From Ruegeria sp. TM1040 (GTDB taxonomy: Bacteria > Pseudomonadota > Alphaproteobacteria > Rhodobacterales > Rhodobacteraceae), in contig NC_008043.1 of NCBI RefSeq assembly GCF_000014065.1, positions 510,001 to 574,000 on the forward strand: a stretch of DNA of 64,000 nucleotides, in the 5' to 3' direction. Made by a program: the position numbers and the translations under genes. The notes under the pieces are model-generated. The model had not been told where the DNA came from. It searched no databases and worked only from the letters and a program-made list of their open reading frames with translations. Positions 56,500-64,000 of this stretch are shown piece by piece. Within the stretch, counting starts at the first letter, position 1; every line of letters starts with the position of its first letter.

Positions 56500-57681
56500 T
56501 TATGCCATTCTTGCACTACTCATTTGATCGAGCCGCTCGGCGAAGGCATGCTCCTCGATCCCTTCAACCAATGCCCGCCGAAAGAAGGCGGCTTGGGTTT
56601 CCGGTGCTAGACCGTTTGTCGGCGGATCGCGATCGAGATTTGTCGGAAACGAGTACCCTTCGGCGGTCGCAGCTATTGCCGCAGACAATTCGGCAACGCT
56701 GAGCTTGTTTGTTTGCTTGGCCTGAAACGCATACGGGAAAATCAGTCTACACATTCTGTCCCGATCGACTGTCTCCATTGCGCGACCGAAGGCCGATGAC
56801 ACCTGCAAAAGGTTGGCGAAGCGGTGAATGTCGTGGCTCGTGTTGGCTCCGGCCGCGTGAAACAAAGCGGGGGAGAAAAACACGGCATCTCCCTTGGCTA
56901 GCGGCAACTGCACATGGTGTTCTTCGAAAAGGGCCCGAAAGTCATCCCGGCGCCATGCTGCATAGCCCGGACGATATGCTTGCGAAAAGGGCAGCAGTTT
57001 GGTCGGGCCGCTTTCTAACGGCATGTCGGAATGGGCGACAGCGCCCTGAAGCGTCAGAATTGGCGAGACGTCGTGGACGTGCGCAGGATAGGACGCGCTG
57101 ACATCGGAGGTTTGAAATCCCAGATGATAGTCGCGATGCGCCTGCTGAGCTGCGCCGCCGGGGTGCACGAGGTTTACCTGCGCGGTCATCTGATAATTCG
57201 GCCCCAGCCAAGCTTCGCAAACTGCCGCAATAGAAGTGTTTGCGAAATAATTCAGAAACGCGTCGGGCGAGGCTTCGCAGAGCTTCTGAAGCGAGTTCCA
57301 TATCCGATCGTTCGCTCCCGACGCTGCGAAGTGATCGCCTGCGCCCCCAGTTCCCTGCTTCTCTTCCGCAATAATTCCTTCGTAAATGCGGGTTGCCTCA
57401 TCCAGAACTGCCGTATCGGCATAGGCTCCCTTTAGGGCCACGACCCCCGCACCGGAGCGCAGGACCTGTGCCCATTCCGCCATGATCCCTCTACGGGTCC
57501 TGTCATCTTCGAGAGCCGGACGCAGCTTTGCCATGTCGTAGATCGGAATGTTCTTTTCGATGGCGGCCGCAAGCGGCACCTGCTCGCTCCTTGTCGCTTG
57601 ACCTATGAGTGCCTTGAACTCTCCCAGATCACAGTTATCGGGGTCGTAGTAGGCGATGGTGTTATCGACGGTATCCTTCAT
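56500..57681 (-). CDS. phytanoyl-CoA dioxygenase (PhyH) family protein
   Basis: Predicted Fe(II)/2-oxoglutarate-dependent oxygenase, 393 residues from ATG at 57681. The facial-triad HxD is in AAQQAHRDYHLGFQ, and the distal His in SPALFHAAGANTSHDIHRF, with a downstream basic residue for 2-oxoglutarate binding. The substrate is unknown; PhyH proteins include hydroxylases of ectoine, halogenated compounds and lipids. It diverges from the LacI-type regulator at 57761 across 79 bases, so its induction is probably under that protein. The GC of the gene (about 55%) is below that of the TCA genes. Confidence 0.82.
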   Translation of the reverse strand: MKDTVDNTIAYYDPDNCDLGEFKALIGQATRSEQVPLAAAIEKNIPIYDMAKLRPALEDDRTRRGIMAEWAQVLRSGAGVVALKGAYADTAVLDEATRIYEGIIAEEKQGTGGAGDHFAASGANDRIWNSLQKLCEASPDAFLNYFANTSIAAVCEAWLGPNYQMTAQVNLVHPGGAAQQAHRDYHLGFQTSDVSASYPAHVHDVSPILTLQGAVAHSDMPLESGPTKLLPFSQAYRPGYAAWRRDDFRALFEEHHVQLPLAKGDAVFFSPALFHAAGANTSHDIHRFANLLQVSSAFGRAMETVDRDRMCRLIFPYAFQAKQTNKLSVAELSAAIAATAEGYSFPTNLDRDPPTNGLAPETQAAFFRRALVEGIEEHAFAERLDQMSSARMA

Positions 57682-57760
57682 GACGGATCCTCCCTTGTCC
57701 CGCACAGGATACGGATGCGGGGATTGCTTTGGGGCGAGAAACGCATCAAAAACACATCAA

Positions 57761-58780
57761 ATGACACACCGTTTTCCAATCAAGGAGATCGCGCGGCAGG
57801 CGGGTCTTGGCACCGCCACTGTCGATCGGGTCCTGAATGACCGGGCGCATGTGAGCCCGCAGACAAAGCTGCGTGTTACCGCTGCAATAAAAGAGTTGAA
57901 GGCCCAAGAGGCCCAGCTTGCTGCTCATGGAAGGCGATTGTTCTTTGACTTCGTCGTTGAAGCGCCATCACGCTTCAGCCTTGAAGTGAAGGCGGCCGCA
58001 GAAGCAGTACTCCCTCAGATCGGAACCGCTGTTTGCCGCCCTCGATTTCTGCTGCAGGAGATCATGGAAGAGGATGAGGTCGTCGGGGCACTGAAACGGA
58101 TCATGAAGCGAGGTAGTCAGGGCGTGTGTCTAAAGGCGCGGGACACGGCGCGGATTAGGGAAGCAGCGAAGACGCTGACCGCCGCAAAAATCCCCGTGGT
58201 CACGCTGGTCACCGACATCGGGGGTACTGATCGTCTTGCCTACGTCGGGTTAGACAACGCCGGTGCAGGACGCACTGCAGCCTACCTTATCTCCCGAGCG
58301 CTTGGGGATGTGCAGGGAATGGTCTTGGCCACGCGCAGCCATGAACGCTTTCTAGGAGAAGAAGAGCGCGAGTTCGCATTTGTCGAAACCTTGGCACGCG
58401 AGCGTCCAGGTCTACAGGTATTTGCTGTCCAGGGCGGTAGTGGAGTGGACTTTGAAACGTCAAAGCTCTTAACGAAGTCCATGGTTGGCATTCACCATCT
58501 GCGCGCGGTCTATTCGATGGGGGGTGGCAACCTATCGATCCTACGCACGCTGGAGCACAAAGGTCTGAGCCCCGATGTGTACGTGGCCCATGATCTTGAT
58601 CGGGAAAACAGGGAGCTGATCCAGGACCGGCGCATCGACTTCATCCTGCATCACGATTTGCAGCTGGACGTACGGAACACGTTCAACGCCTTTCTATCCT
58701 ATCATGGGCTGTCCAGTGGTCTTGTGGGGGCGCCGATCTCCACGGTCCAGGTGCTGACACCGGAGAATATACCGCGTTGA
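57761..58780 (+). CDS. LacI-family transcriptional regulator
   Basis: 339 residues from ATG at 57761. The N-terminal HTH is RFPIKEIARQAGLGTATVDR then VLNDRAHVSPQTKLRV, followed by a periplasmic-binding-protein-type effector domain (VVTLVTDIGGTDRLAYVGLD, AYLISRAL, and near the end VYVAHDLDRENRELIQDR). The effector domain suggests a sugar or polyol ligand. The frame from 57656 lacks the HTH start and is rejected. It diverges from the PhyH gene; direct repeats GCATCAAAAA/ACATCAAA at 57743-57760 lie in the shared promoter region and could be part of an operator. Confidence 0.88.
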   Translation: MTHRFPIKEIARQAGLGTATVDRVLNDRAHVSPQTKLRVTAAIKELKAQEAQLAAHGRRLFFDFVVEAPSRFSLEVKAAAEAVLPQIGTAVCRPRFLLQEIMEEDEVVGALKRIMKRGSQGVCLKARDTARIREAAKTLTAAKIPVVTLVTDIGGTDRLAYVGLDNAGAGRTAAYLISRALGDVQGMVLATRSHERFLGEEEREFAFVETLARERPGLQVFAVQGGSGVDFETSKLLTKSMVGIHHLRAVYSMGGGNLSILRTLEHKGLSPDVYVAHDLDRENRELIQDRRIDFILHHDLQLDVRNTFNAFLSYHGLSSGLVGAPISTVQVLTPENIPR

Positions 58781-59522
58781 GGTCAGTCCAGTCAGGGGCG
58801 CGCTTCAACCGGAAAGGCAGACATCACCGCTTTCATCGGCAACTTCTGCTCTGTCCGGCATCCTCACCGTTCGAAGGTGGTCGGCGGCTGCATATGCGGC
58901 GAAGGTCTGCTCTTCTTCATGCGACCGCGGCATGGAGCGTCCGCAAAGCTGCAAGATCTGTCGAGTTTGCAAAGGTCGCTATCTGCGCTTCGCTGACATC
59001 AGTTCAGGGTGCAGCATCGCCTGGCCCTATTGATCAGATTTGAAGGCCCGCTTTCGGGAAGCCTTTCGCGCGCAGCGATCCCTTCGCTGCGCTTTACATG
59101 AGTGTCGTGGTTGGGCTGCCTGCCGTCTTTATTTTCGGTGGAGGGAGCGGCAGCGTTGGTCTGCTTTGGGGACGCCCGCGACGACAGCACGGGGTGGGCG
59201 CTTCGGCGTAAGCCGCCCACTCAGAGGCAAATCCTTTGGTCAGAAAAGCAGAACTAACTGGTGCTCTTCACTCAGAAAACCGGGAAGCTGTTGTGTTGGC
59301 TGCGCTTGGCGCGCACTCTACTTTTCGTAAGTTTATTTTTGCTTTGGCTGGCGATACTGTACCGATGTCGGTGTCCCATTGAAGGACCCATCGCTCTTTT
59401 ATGAGCCGTTCGCTTGGGGGGGCGACACCCCAGCGCCTTGGTGAATGGAATGGGGCATCGGGCCATGTGGCCTGCGTTGCCCCTTCCAATGGTTTGGGGA
59501 CATTTTTCCTGCGGAGAGTTCG
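58781..59522. other. 742-base region with no gene seen
   Basis: No credible coding frame: the open stretches are short, Arg/Ser/Cys-rich and unlike any family I know. GC is variable. It lies between the LacI regulator and the 3' end of the interrupted integrase and probably belongs to the island boundary. No tRNA or CRISPR is present. Confidence 0.5.
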
Positions 59523-60443
59523 TCACTCTAGCACGCCATCATCGAGCGCGGCTTCTCGCTGCCTGACCAGCTGCCGAGCTGCGCGGTACTCGGGTGAGCC
59601 AGGGGTTAATGCGTGGAGTAAGTAACGGAGCATCAGATCCTTTTCATCGTCCGAGGTCTCATCCTTCTGCTTGATGGCGGCCAAGACCTGCATTCGAGTG
59701 GCCTCAGTCATCTTGCCGTAGTGAGCTTCCGTGATGACCATGCTCTCGTGCCCGAGGTTCAGTGACCAGGCCTTACGCTCTTCAGAGCGGGTGCAGATCT
59801 GATCGCCCAGCGCTTTGAGGCAATGGCGCGCTGAATGGGGCGAGTAGGACTGCCCAACGCCTGTGCTTGCGATGCGAAAGGCCTTATTGACCGCCCCTGA
59901 CGTTTCTAGGATCGGAAGAGGTGCCGGGCTGGTTTTGGGCGTCGAGAGATACTTACTGTCAGGAAACAGAGCATCCTCTCCGCCAAAGCCATTGCTTTCC
60001 AGTTCCCGTTTCCATTCCACCACGACGAGACTGATCTCGCTAGGCACCGGAAACCATCGGACGGTGAAGCTTTTTCCATTCTTCGCCCGCATTTCGCGAG
60101 CATCTTGCACCGCTGTCTCTGCCTCGCAATCAATGTGTTTGAGACGCATGCTGGAAAGAGCTGCCGCTCGCAGACCAGTAAGAAACGCGCAGGCGACGAT
60201 TGCGCGGTCCCGGCGTTGGGCAAGCGTGAGGCTTGGCATGGATTGCACCATCGCCTGAGCCTCTTCTACGGACGGGTAGAGCTTGTCTGGTCGCGCCAAG
60301 GCCCTAGCCATCTTCTGCCTTGGTAGGTCGAAGTAGTCGGGCAAGGTGACGCCAAGCCGCCGATATCCCTCCTGCTTGGTTAGCCATTTTACGAATGCTG
60401 CCAGATGAGAGGCCCGATGGCGAATAGTGGATGCACTGAGGCC
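59523..60443 (-). pseudogene. tyrosine-type integrase, 5' end cut off by IS3 element
   Basis: The catalytic domain of a phage-type tyrosine recombinase. First-box Arg in LTGLRAAALSSMRLKH, the basic KNGKSFTVRW hairpin, HxxR in PHSARHCLK, and the last box LGHESMVITEAHYGKM with the Tyr nucleophile. The frame is open back to 60443 (GLSASTIRHRASHLAAFVKW, part of the core-binding domain), where the IS element begins; the N-terminus is missing. An in-frame TTG at 60344 exists but would leave out this domain. The sequence beyond the IS (61680 onward, minus strand) does not clearly continue the protein, so a deletion or rearrangement may have accompanied the insertion. Confidence 0.82.
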
Positions 60444-60524
60444 TGATGTGATCCCCGAAAACGCCCCCGTTTTTGATTAGAGTTTTCCGCAGAGAAACCC
60501 TGGCTGGGAGAGGAGCGGAAACGC

Positions 60525-60791
60525 ATGAAGGCATCGAAGTTCACGGACGCGCAGAAGGCGTTCATCATCAAGCAGGCGGAGGACGGCACCTCGGTGGCCG
60601 AGGTCTGCCGCAAGGCCGGGATCAGCACGGCGACATTTTTCAACTGGAAGAAAAAATATGCTGGCCTGATGCCATCCGAGATGAAACGGCTCAGGGAACT
60701 CGAGCAGGAGAACGCGCGTCTGAAGAAGATCGTCGCGGATCTCGCGCTCGACAAGGAAATGCTGCAGGACGTCATTAAGCGAAAGCTTTGA
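60525..60791 (+). CDS. IS3-family transposase subunit OrfA
   Basis: 88 residues: HTH segment FTDAQKAFIIKQAEDGTSVA, EVCRKAGISTATFFNWKKKY then the leucine-zipper LRELEQENARLKKIVADLAL ending in LDKEMLQDVIKRKL. This is the standard IS3 OrfA. The stop TGA (60789-60791) overlaps a TTG start of OrfB. The AAAG/CTTTG sequence at the overlap could permit programmed -1 frameshifting to make OrfAB, as in other IS3 elements. Confidence 0.95.
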   Translation: MKASKFTDAQKAFIIKQAEDGTSVAEVCRKAGISTATFFNWKKKYAGLMPSEMKRLRELEQENARLKKIVADLALDKEMLQDVIKRKL

Positions 60792-61621
60792 GGCCTGCCC
60801 GGAAAAGGTCGCTGGTCGACGGGATGCGGGCGGATTGGCAGGTGTCGATCCGCCGGGCCTGCGAGGTGATCCGGTTCGATCCGAGAACCTATCGCTACAA
60901 ATCCCGCCGGCCTGGGCAGGCCGCTTTGGAACAGCGGATACGAGAGATTTGCCAGACGCGCGTGCGCTTCGGCTACAGGCGCGTGCATGTGCTGCTGCGC
61001 CGGGAGGGCTGGGAGATCAACGCCAAGAAGACCTATCGCATTTACAAGGAGTTGGGTATGCAACTTCGGAGCAAGACACCTAAGCGCCGGGTGAAGGCCA
61101 AGCTGCGGGATGACCGCAAGGAGGCTGTCAGCCCCAATGACGTCTGGGCTATGGACTTTGTTCATGATCAGCTGGCTACAGGCTGGAAACTTCGGGTTCT
61201 GACGGTCGTCGACACCTTCTCACGCTATGTCCCGGTGCTTGATGCTCGGTTCACATATCGCGGGGAGGACGTGGTCGCGACGCTTGAGCAAGTATGCAAG
61301 CGCACCGGCTACCCAGCCACCATCCGTGTTGACCAGGGCAGCGAGTTCATCTCCAAGGATATGGACCTTTGGGCCTATGCCAACGACGTGACATTGGACT
61401 TCTCCCGTCCGGGCAAACCTACCGACAACGCCTTCATCGAGGCGTTCAATGGCCGGTTCCGGGCGGAGTGCCTGAACGCGCACTGGTTCATGAGCCTTGA
61501 AGATGCAGCCGAAAAGTTGGAGGCTTGGCGTAGAGACTACAATGAAGAACGCCCGCACGGGGCTATCGGGAACAAGGTCCCGGCAGACCTGATGAAATCA
61601 GTTCACGACACCAGCCCGTGA
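60788..61621 (+). CDS. IS3-family transposase catalytic subunit OrfB
   Basis: 277 residues with an integrase-core DDE domain. The segments VWAMDFVHDQ (first D), IRVDQGSEFISKDM (second D) and NAFIEAFNGRFRAECL (E), then NEERPHGAIGNKVP near the C-terminus, are in order with normal spacing. The HTH_21-like part KTYRIYKELGMQLRSKTPKR precedes them. It appears intact and probably active. The start TTG at 60788 overlaps OrfA; the fused OrfAB product is the expected transposase. Confidence 0.95.
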   Translation: MRPARKRSLVDGMRADWQVSIRRACEVIRFDPRTYRYKSRRPGQAALEQRIREICQTRVRFGYRRVHVLLRREGWEINAKKTYRIYKELGMQLRSKTPKRRVKAKLRDDRKEAVSPNDVWAMDFVHDQLATGWKLRVLTVVDTFSRYVPVLDARFTYRGEDVVATLEQVCKRTGYPATIRVDQGSEFISKDMDLWAYANDVTLDFSRPGKPTDNAFIEAFNGRFRAECLNAHWFMSLEDAAEKLEAWRRDYNEERPHGAIGNKVPADLMKSVHDTSP

Positions 61622-61693
61622 ACCTGATGGAACCGCGGAAATTCTAACAACGGCCGAGGGCACGTTGGGTAGCACATCAACAGGGCGATTCTG

Positions 61694-61729
61694 TGGGGCA
61701 GTTTGTAGGGCAAAAAGTGGGGCAAACTG
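61694..61729 (+). repeat. three 12-bp direct repeats beside the integrase scar
   Basis: TGGGGCA at 61694, TAGGGCA at 61706 and TGGGGCA at 61718 recur with an exact 12-base period, with a weaker match near 61681. The rest of the gap 61680-62092 shows no gene. Such iterons could be arm-type binding sites of the nearby tyrosine recombinase or replication-type iterons; the role is inferred. On the minus strand the period encodes a CPTx repeat. Confidence 0.4.
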
Positions 61730-62092
61730 TCGGCTGAACGAATCTGAAATCGAGCAAAAACAACAACTTCAGATACTTGGGTGCATTTTCCTTGACGTAA
61801 ATGGTGCCGGGGGCGGCCCCTCATTGGGGGCTTAAGCATTTGTAATAAAGACGGAAAAGGTATGTGGTTTTTCCGTGTACCCCTAGGTGTACCCCGCATC
61901 GGGATTTTACCTCGGGTTCGATGTCAGCTAACGCTGAATTGAGAATGTACTGCAGGGCGCAAAACCGGATCTAATTCTGTCCCGCGAAAGGGAGGGCGCA
62001 ACAGCCTCTCCCACTTCGCCCTGACGGTATGCGTATTTCGCCAGCGTACGCAAGACTTATAGATGCGCCGAATTTGTAGCGGACTCCCAAAG

Positions 62093-62400
62093 ATTACAGG
62101 CACTATCAAAAGTCATATCGATCAGATCAGGAACGCATTCTGGTCTGGCGGGGCCTCCAACCCGCTCTCCGTGTGATCGAACAGCTGACCTTCCTCATGT
62201 TCATTGAGCGGCTTGACGATCTGCACACCGTCGACGAAAGCAAATCCGAAGACCTGGGAACCTCCACGTCCCGCAGCATTTTCTCTGCAGGCACGGAGGA
62301 CAAAGGCGAGCCCTTTGAGACCTGCGCGGGTCCCGCTCCTAGCACTTCTAGGCCCGCGAGATGATGCGTATCGTTGACGAGCATAATTCCACATTAACCG
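62093..62400 (+). pseudogene. decayed hsdM fragment (type I methyltransferase N-terminal domain)
   Basis: Readable segments are SHIDQIRNAFWSGGASNPLSV, then, after a two-base shift (GTGTG near 62171), IEQLTFLMFIERLDDLHTVD and GTEDKGEPFE, and a last piece DLRGSRS*HF*AREMMRIVDE with two in-frame TAG stops where the family has K and E. This matches HsdM_N (the N-terminal helical domain of type I methyltransferase subunits). Start ATG is replaced by ATT at 62093. Frameshift plus stops mean no function. It lies next to the C-terminal part of hsdR on the other strand, so a type I system has broken down here. Confidence 0.75.
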
Positions 62401-62580
62401 GTGTCGTGCCATGTGCGGACGGCAGCTCTGCGCAGATAGTGACCTTTGCAAAGTAGCAGAAGCTAGCCAGTCTCGAATACGTGACCGGCCCAAAGCCGAC
62501 CTTATCAATTTGATCGGATGCCGCATCGCTGAAGCGGCCGTTGATTGCAATAGATCAGGCAAAGCATCGACCGCGCGAAT

Positions 62581-64000
62581 TTAGGCTGCAGCGGTTTGAT
62601 TGGTTTCTCTGACCAGTCTGATTATCTCGGCCGATTGAGTTTCACTGAAAACACCCATAATCCCCATGTCATCCAGGTCAGTGAACGGACTCTCATAGAA
62701 GGTCTTGGGGTCCAAAACGCCATTTTCGCAAAGGCTGTTGATGATTAGATCGATGAATTCTGTTTGGTTCGCCGAAAGTTGGTTGGCTGCCGCGAAATCG
62801 CTGAACAAGGCTTTCGCTGCGGCTCGATCAAGCCCCGTAAGCGACCGCAGAAACACTCCGAGACCACCTTCATTCTGCAGGCCATCCAGAACGTCATGGT
62901 CGGCTACGCCTTCATCAATCAGCATACGTTCTAGCTCCTGAAGATCGGCGGGCGTAAGTTGTTCGCCGCGCCGAATTTTTTGGAGAGCGATGTGGTCAGA
63001 ATGGGCTTCGATGAATTTCCGTGTCTTGGTTTTGAAACGCACCTTATCCACGCCGCTTCCCACTTCGGGCAAGTCGATAGTGGTTGAGGTGCCGATGCTG
63101 TCTTCAAAATCCGTGATAACGTTTTTTCGTTCCTTCGGCTGGATTAGCTCTGCCAAGTTGCGGAAGCGTCGCCGGACGTCTTCTAGGATTTCAACATTGA
63201 TATCCTGCCAAAACTCATCAGTTTGGATCGCCAATACGAGCTCAAGCTCTTGGGTCACTGCCGGAACATTCGAAAGGCTTTCCAAGGCGGAAGCAAAGGA
63301 CACGATCCGTCTTTGAAGATTGGCGAATGCCGCGTCACCGCGAAGTAGAAGTAGTTGGGCATTTAGCACCAATAGATCGAACTGCTTTGCTGCGAGTCGG
63401 CCGTCTTCGAAAGCTGTAGGAAGACCGGCAACTTCTTCAATCAAAGCTAGACGTGCATCGAGGTCCAAAGTGTCCCAAGCTTCGGCGCTTTGAAATCGTT
63501 CGACCGGTCGGCGCGCTTGACGTACGATGAAGTTCTCTAAGTTCATGCCGAGAACTTCCTGATGCAAACGGTCCTTAATGTCGGCAGCCAAGGGGCTTTC
63601 GTTCCCGGCTTCGTCCAAAGCGCTAATCAACTCGACACGCGACACAAACAACCGTTCGCCAATTGGTCGCGCAGTAGGGCTATCTGTGATTTTCGGGTTC
63701 TCGTTGAAGAACTCTAAGTTTTGGCAGAAGTCAAAGATGATGAACTCTTGTTTGTCTTGCCCTGGCCCGAACAGATCCTCGCAAGTTCGGGTGCCTCTAC
63801 CAACCATTTGCCAGAACTTCGTTTTAGAACGAACAATCTTGAAAAAAACGAGATTCACGACCTCGGGCACATCAATGCCTGTGTCCAACATATCGACAGA
63901 GACCGCGATATGGGGGGCTTCCTCCGCTTCTGAGAAATCGTCGATCAACGATTGCGCATAGGTGACACTGTAGTCGATGAGACGTGCAAACTGACCCATG
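62581..64000 (-). CDS. hsdR: type I restriction endonuclease subunit HsdR, C-terminal part
   Basis: At least 472 residues at the C-terminus of a type I R subunit (or DEAD-type helicase-nuclease); the gene runs off the right edge of the window. Helicase motifs V and VI are present: HIAVSVDMLDTGIDVPEVVN, WQMVGRGTRTCEDLFG. The rest is the EcoEI-R-type C-terminal domain, with DDMGIMGVFSETQSAEIIRL near the end. It is intact as far as seen. The accompanying hsdM here is decayed, so either the true hsdM and hsdS lie beyond the edge or the R subunit is stranded. GC (about 50%) is below the chromosome average, consistent with island DNA. Confidence 0.85.
   Translation of the reverse strand, partial: MGQFARLIDYSVTYAQSLIDDFSEAEEAPHIAVSVDMLDTGIDVPEVVNLVFFKIVRSKTKFWQMVGRGTRTCEDLFGPGQDKQEFIIFDFCQNLEFFNENPKITDSPTARPIGERLFVSRVELISALDEAGNESPLAADIKDRLHQEVLGMNLENFIVRQARRPVERFQSAEAWDTLDLDARLALIEEVAGLPTAFEDGRLAAKQFDLLVLNAQLLLLRGDAAFANLQRRIVSFASALESLSNVPAVTQELELVLAIQTDEFWQDINVEILEDVRRRFRNLAELIQPKERKNVITDFEDSIGTSTTIDLPEVGSGVDKVRFKTKTRKFIEAHSDHIALQKIRRGEQLTPADLQELERMLIDEGVADHDVLDGLQNEGGLGVFLRSLTGLDRAAAKALFSDFAAANQLSANQTEFIDLIINSLCENGVLDPKTFYESPFTDLDDMGIMGVFSETQSAEIIRLVRETNQTAAA

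Larger units (their letters stand above)
60444..61679 (+). mobile_element. complete IS3-family insertion sequence (IS407-like group)
   Basis: 1236 bases bounded by imperfect inverted repeats: the left end begins TGATGTGATCCCC, the right end read from the other strand begins TGATGTGCTACCC. The similarity extends about 45 bases, including TTAGA and TTCCGC blocks. It carries overlapping orfA and orfB. No clear target duplication is seen (left flank GGCC, right flank ACAG), which may mean that the ends are misplaced by a few bases or that the flanks recombined. It interrupts the integrase at 59523-60443. Confidence 0.75.

Noticed and set aside
61603-61899. 98-codon minus-strand frame to the right of the IS element as the missing integrase N-terminus
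   Set aside because: It starts inside the IS, has no integrase N-terminal pattern and does not join the GLSAS frame.
62122-62562. 146-codon minus-strand frame opposite the hsdM fragment
   Set aside because: The plus strand shows clear, though broken, HsdM N-terminal sequence; the antisense frame is a shadow.

Overview
The window comes from an alphaproteobacterium of the Rhodobacterales, most likely the Roseobacter group. Three things point there: the rrn operon ends 23S-5S-tRNA-fMet; mdh, a malyl-CoA lyase-type gene, a mesaconyl-CoA hydratase-type gene and sdhCDAB lie together (the ethylmalonyl-CoA/TCA neighbourhood of Rhodobacter relatives); and lysA, a TIGR02302 protein, a zinc-ribbon protein, ftsE, ftsX and plsC follow each other. 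Species cannot be named from the sequence. Everything here is sequence reading; no database search was run.

Layout. 1-1672: 3' part of a 23S rRNA gene, 5S rRNA and initiator tRNA. 1757-2283: a decayed IS3-type orfA fused to a beheaded response-regulator receiver domain. 2374-16412: a galactoside utilisation cluster. An IclR regulator and an ABC ATPase diverge from a transcription unit encoding a binding protein, two permeases, a GH36 alpha-galactosidase, an IlvD/Edd dehydratase, an SDR dehydrogenase, KDGal kinase, KDPGal aldolase, an SMP-30 lactonase and a GH42 beta-galactosidase. Together these import alpha- and beta-galactosides, release galactose and oxidise it through a De Ley-Doudoroff-type route to pyruvate and glyceraldehyde-3-phosphate. 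16566-21232: a YhaO/YhaN-like (SbcCD-like) nuclease/ATPase pair. 21293-29521: lysA, TIGR02302, zinc-ribbon protein, ftsEX, plsC and a PPOX flavoprotein. 29572-34376: small accessory genes around lpdA, including an L,D-transpeptidase and two tandem MAPEG proteins. 34384-44866 (minus strand): sucB, sucA, sucD, a GT25 glycosyltransferase, sucC, a GT8-like glycosyltransferase and mdh, plus a frameshifted gene on the plus strand. 46410-49799: malyl-CoA lyase/thioesterase, NnrU, DUF1737, mesaconyl-CoA hydratase and a histidine phosphatase. 50022-55269: sdhC, sdhD, sdhA, two sulfotransferase-like genes and sdhB. 56500-58780: a divergent PhyH dioxygenase and LacI regulator. 59523-64000: an island scar with a tyrosine integrase cut by a complete IS3-family element, a decayed hsdM fragment and the C-terminal part of a type I restriction HsdR.

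Most notable observations: (1) a paired TGTGATCACA palindrome, centres exactly 21 bp apart and about 113-115 bp from the start codon, precedes both sucC and sdhC, and a single perfect copy sits in the large gap upstream of mdh, which suggests one regulator over the TCA genes; (2) glycan- or sulfate-transfer genes are placed inside or between the TCA operons (GT25 between sucC and sucD, GT8-like beside mdh, two sulfotransferase-like genes between sdhA and sdhB); (3) the sugar cluster has an SDR in which the catalytic lysine of YxxxK is asparagine; (4) 12-bp direct repeats lie beside the interrupted integrase.
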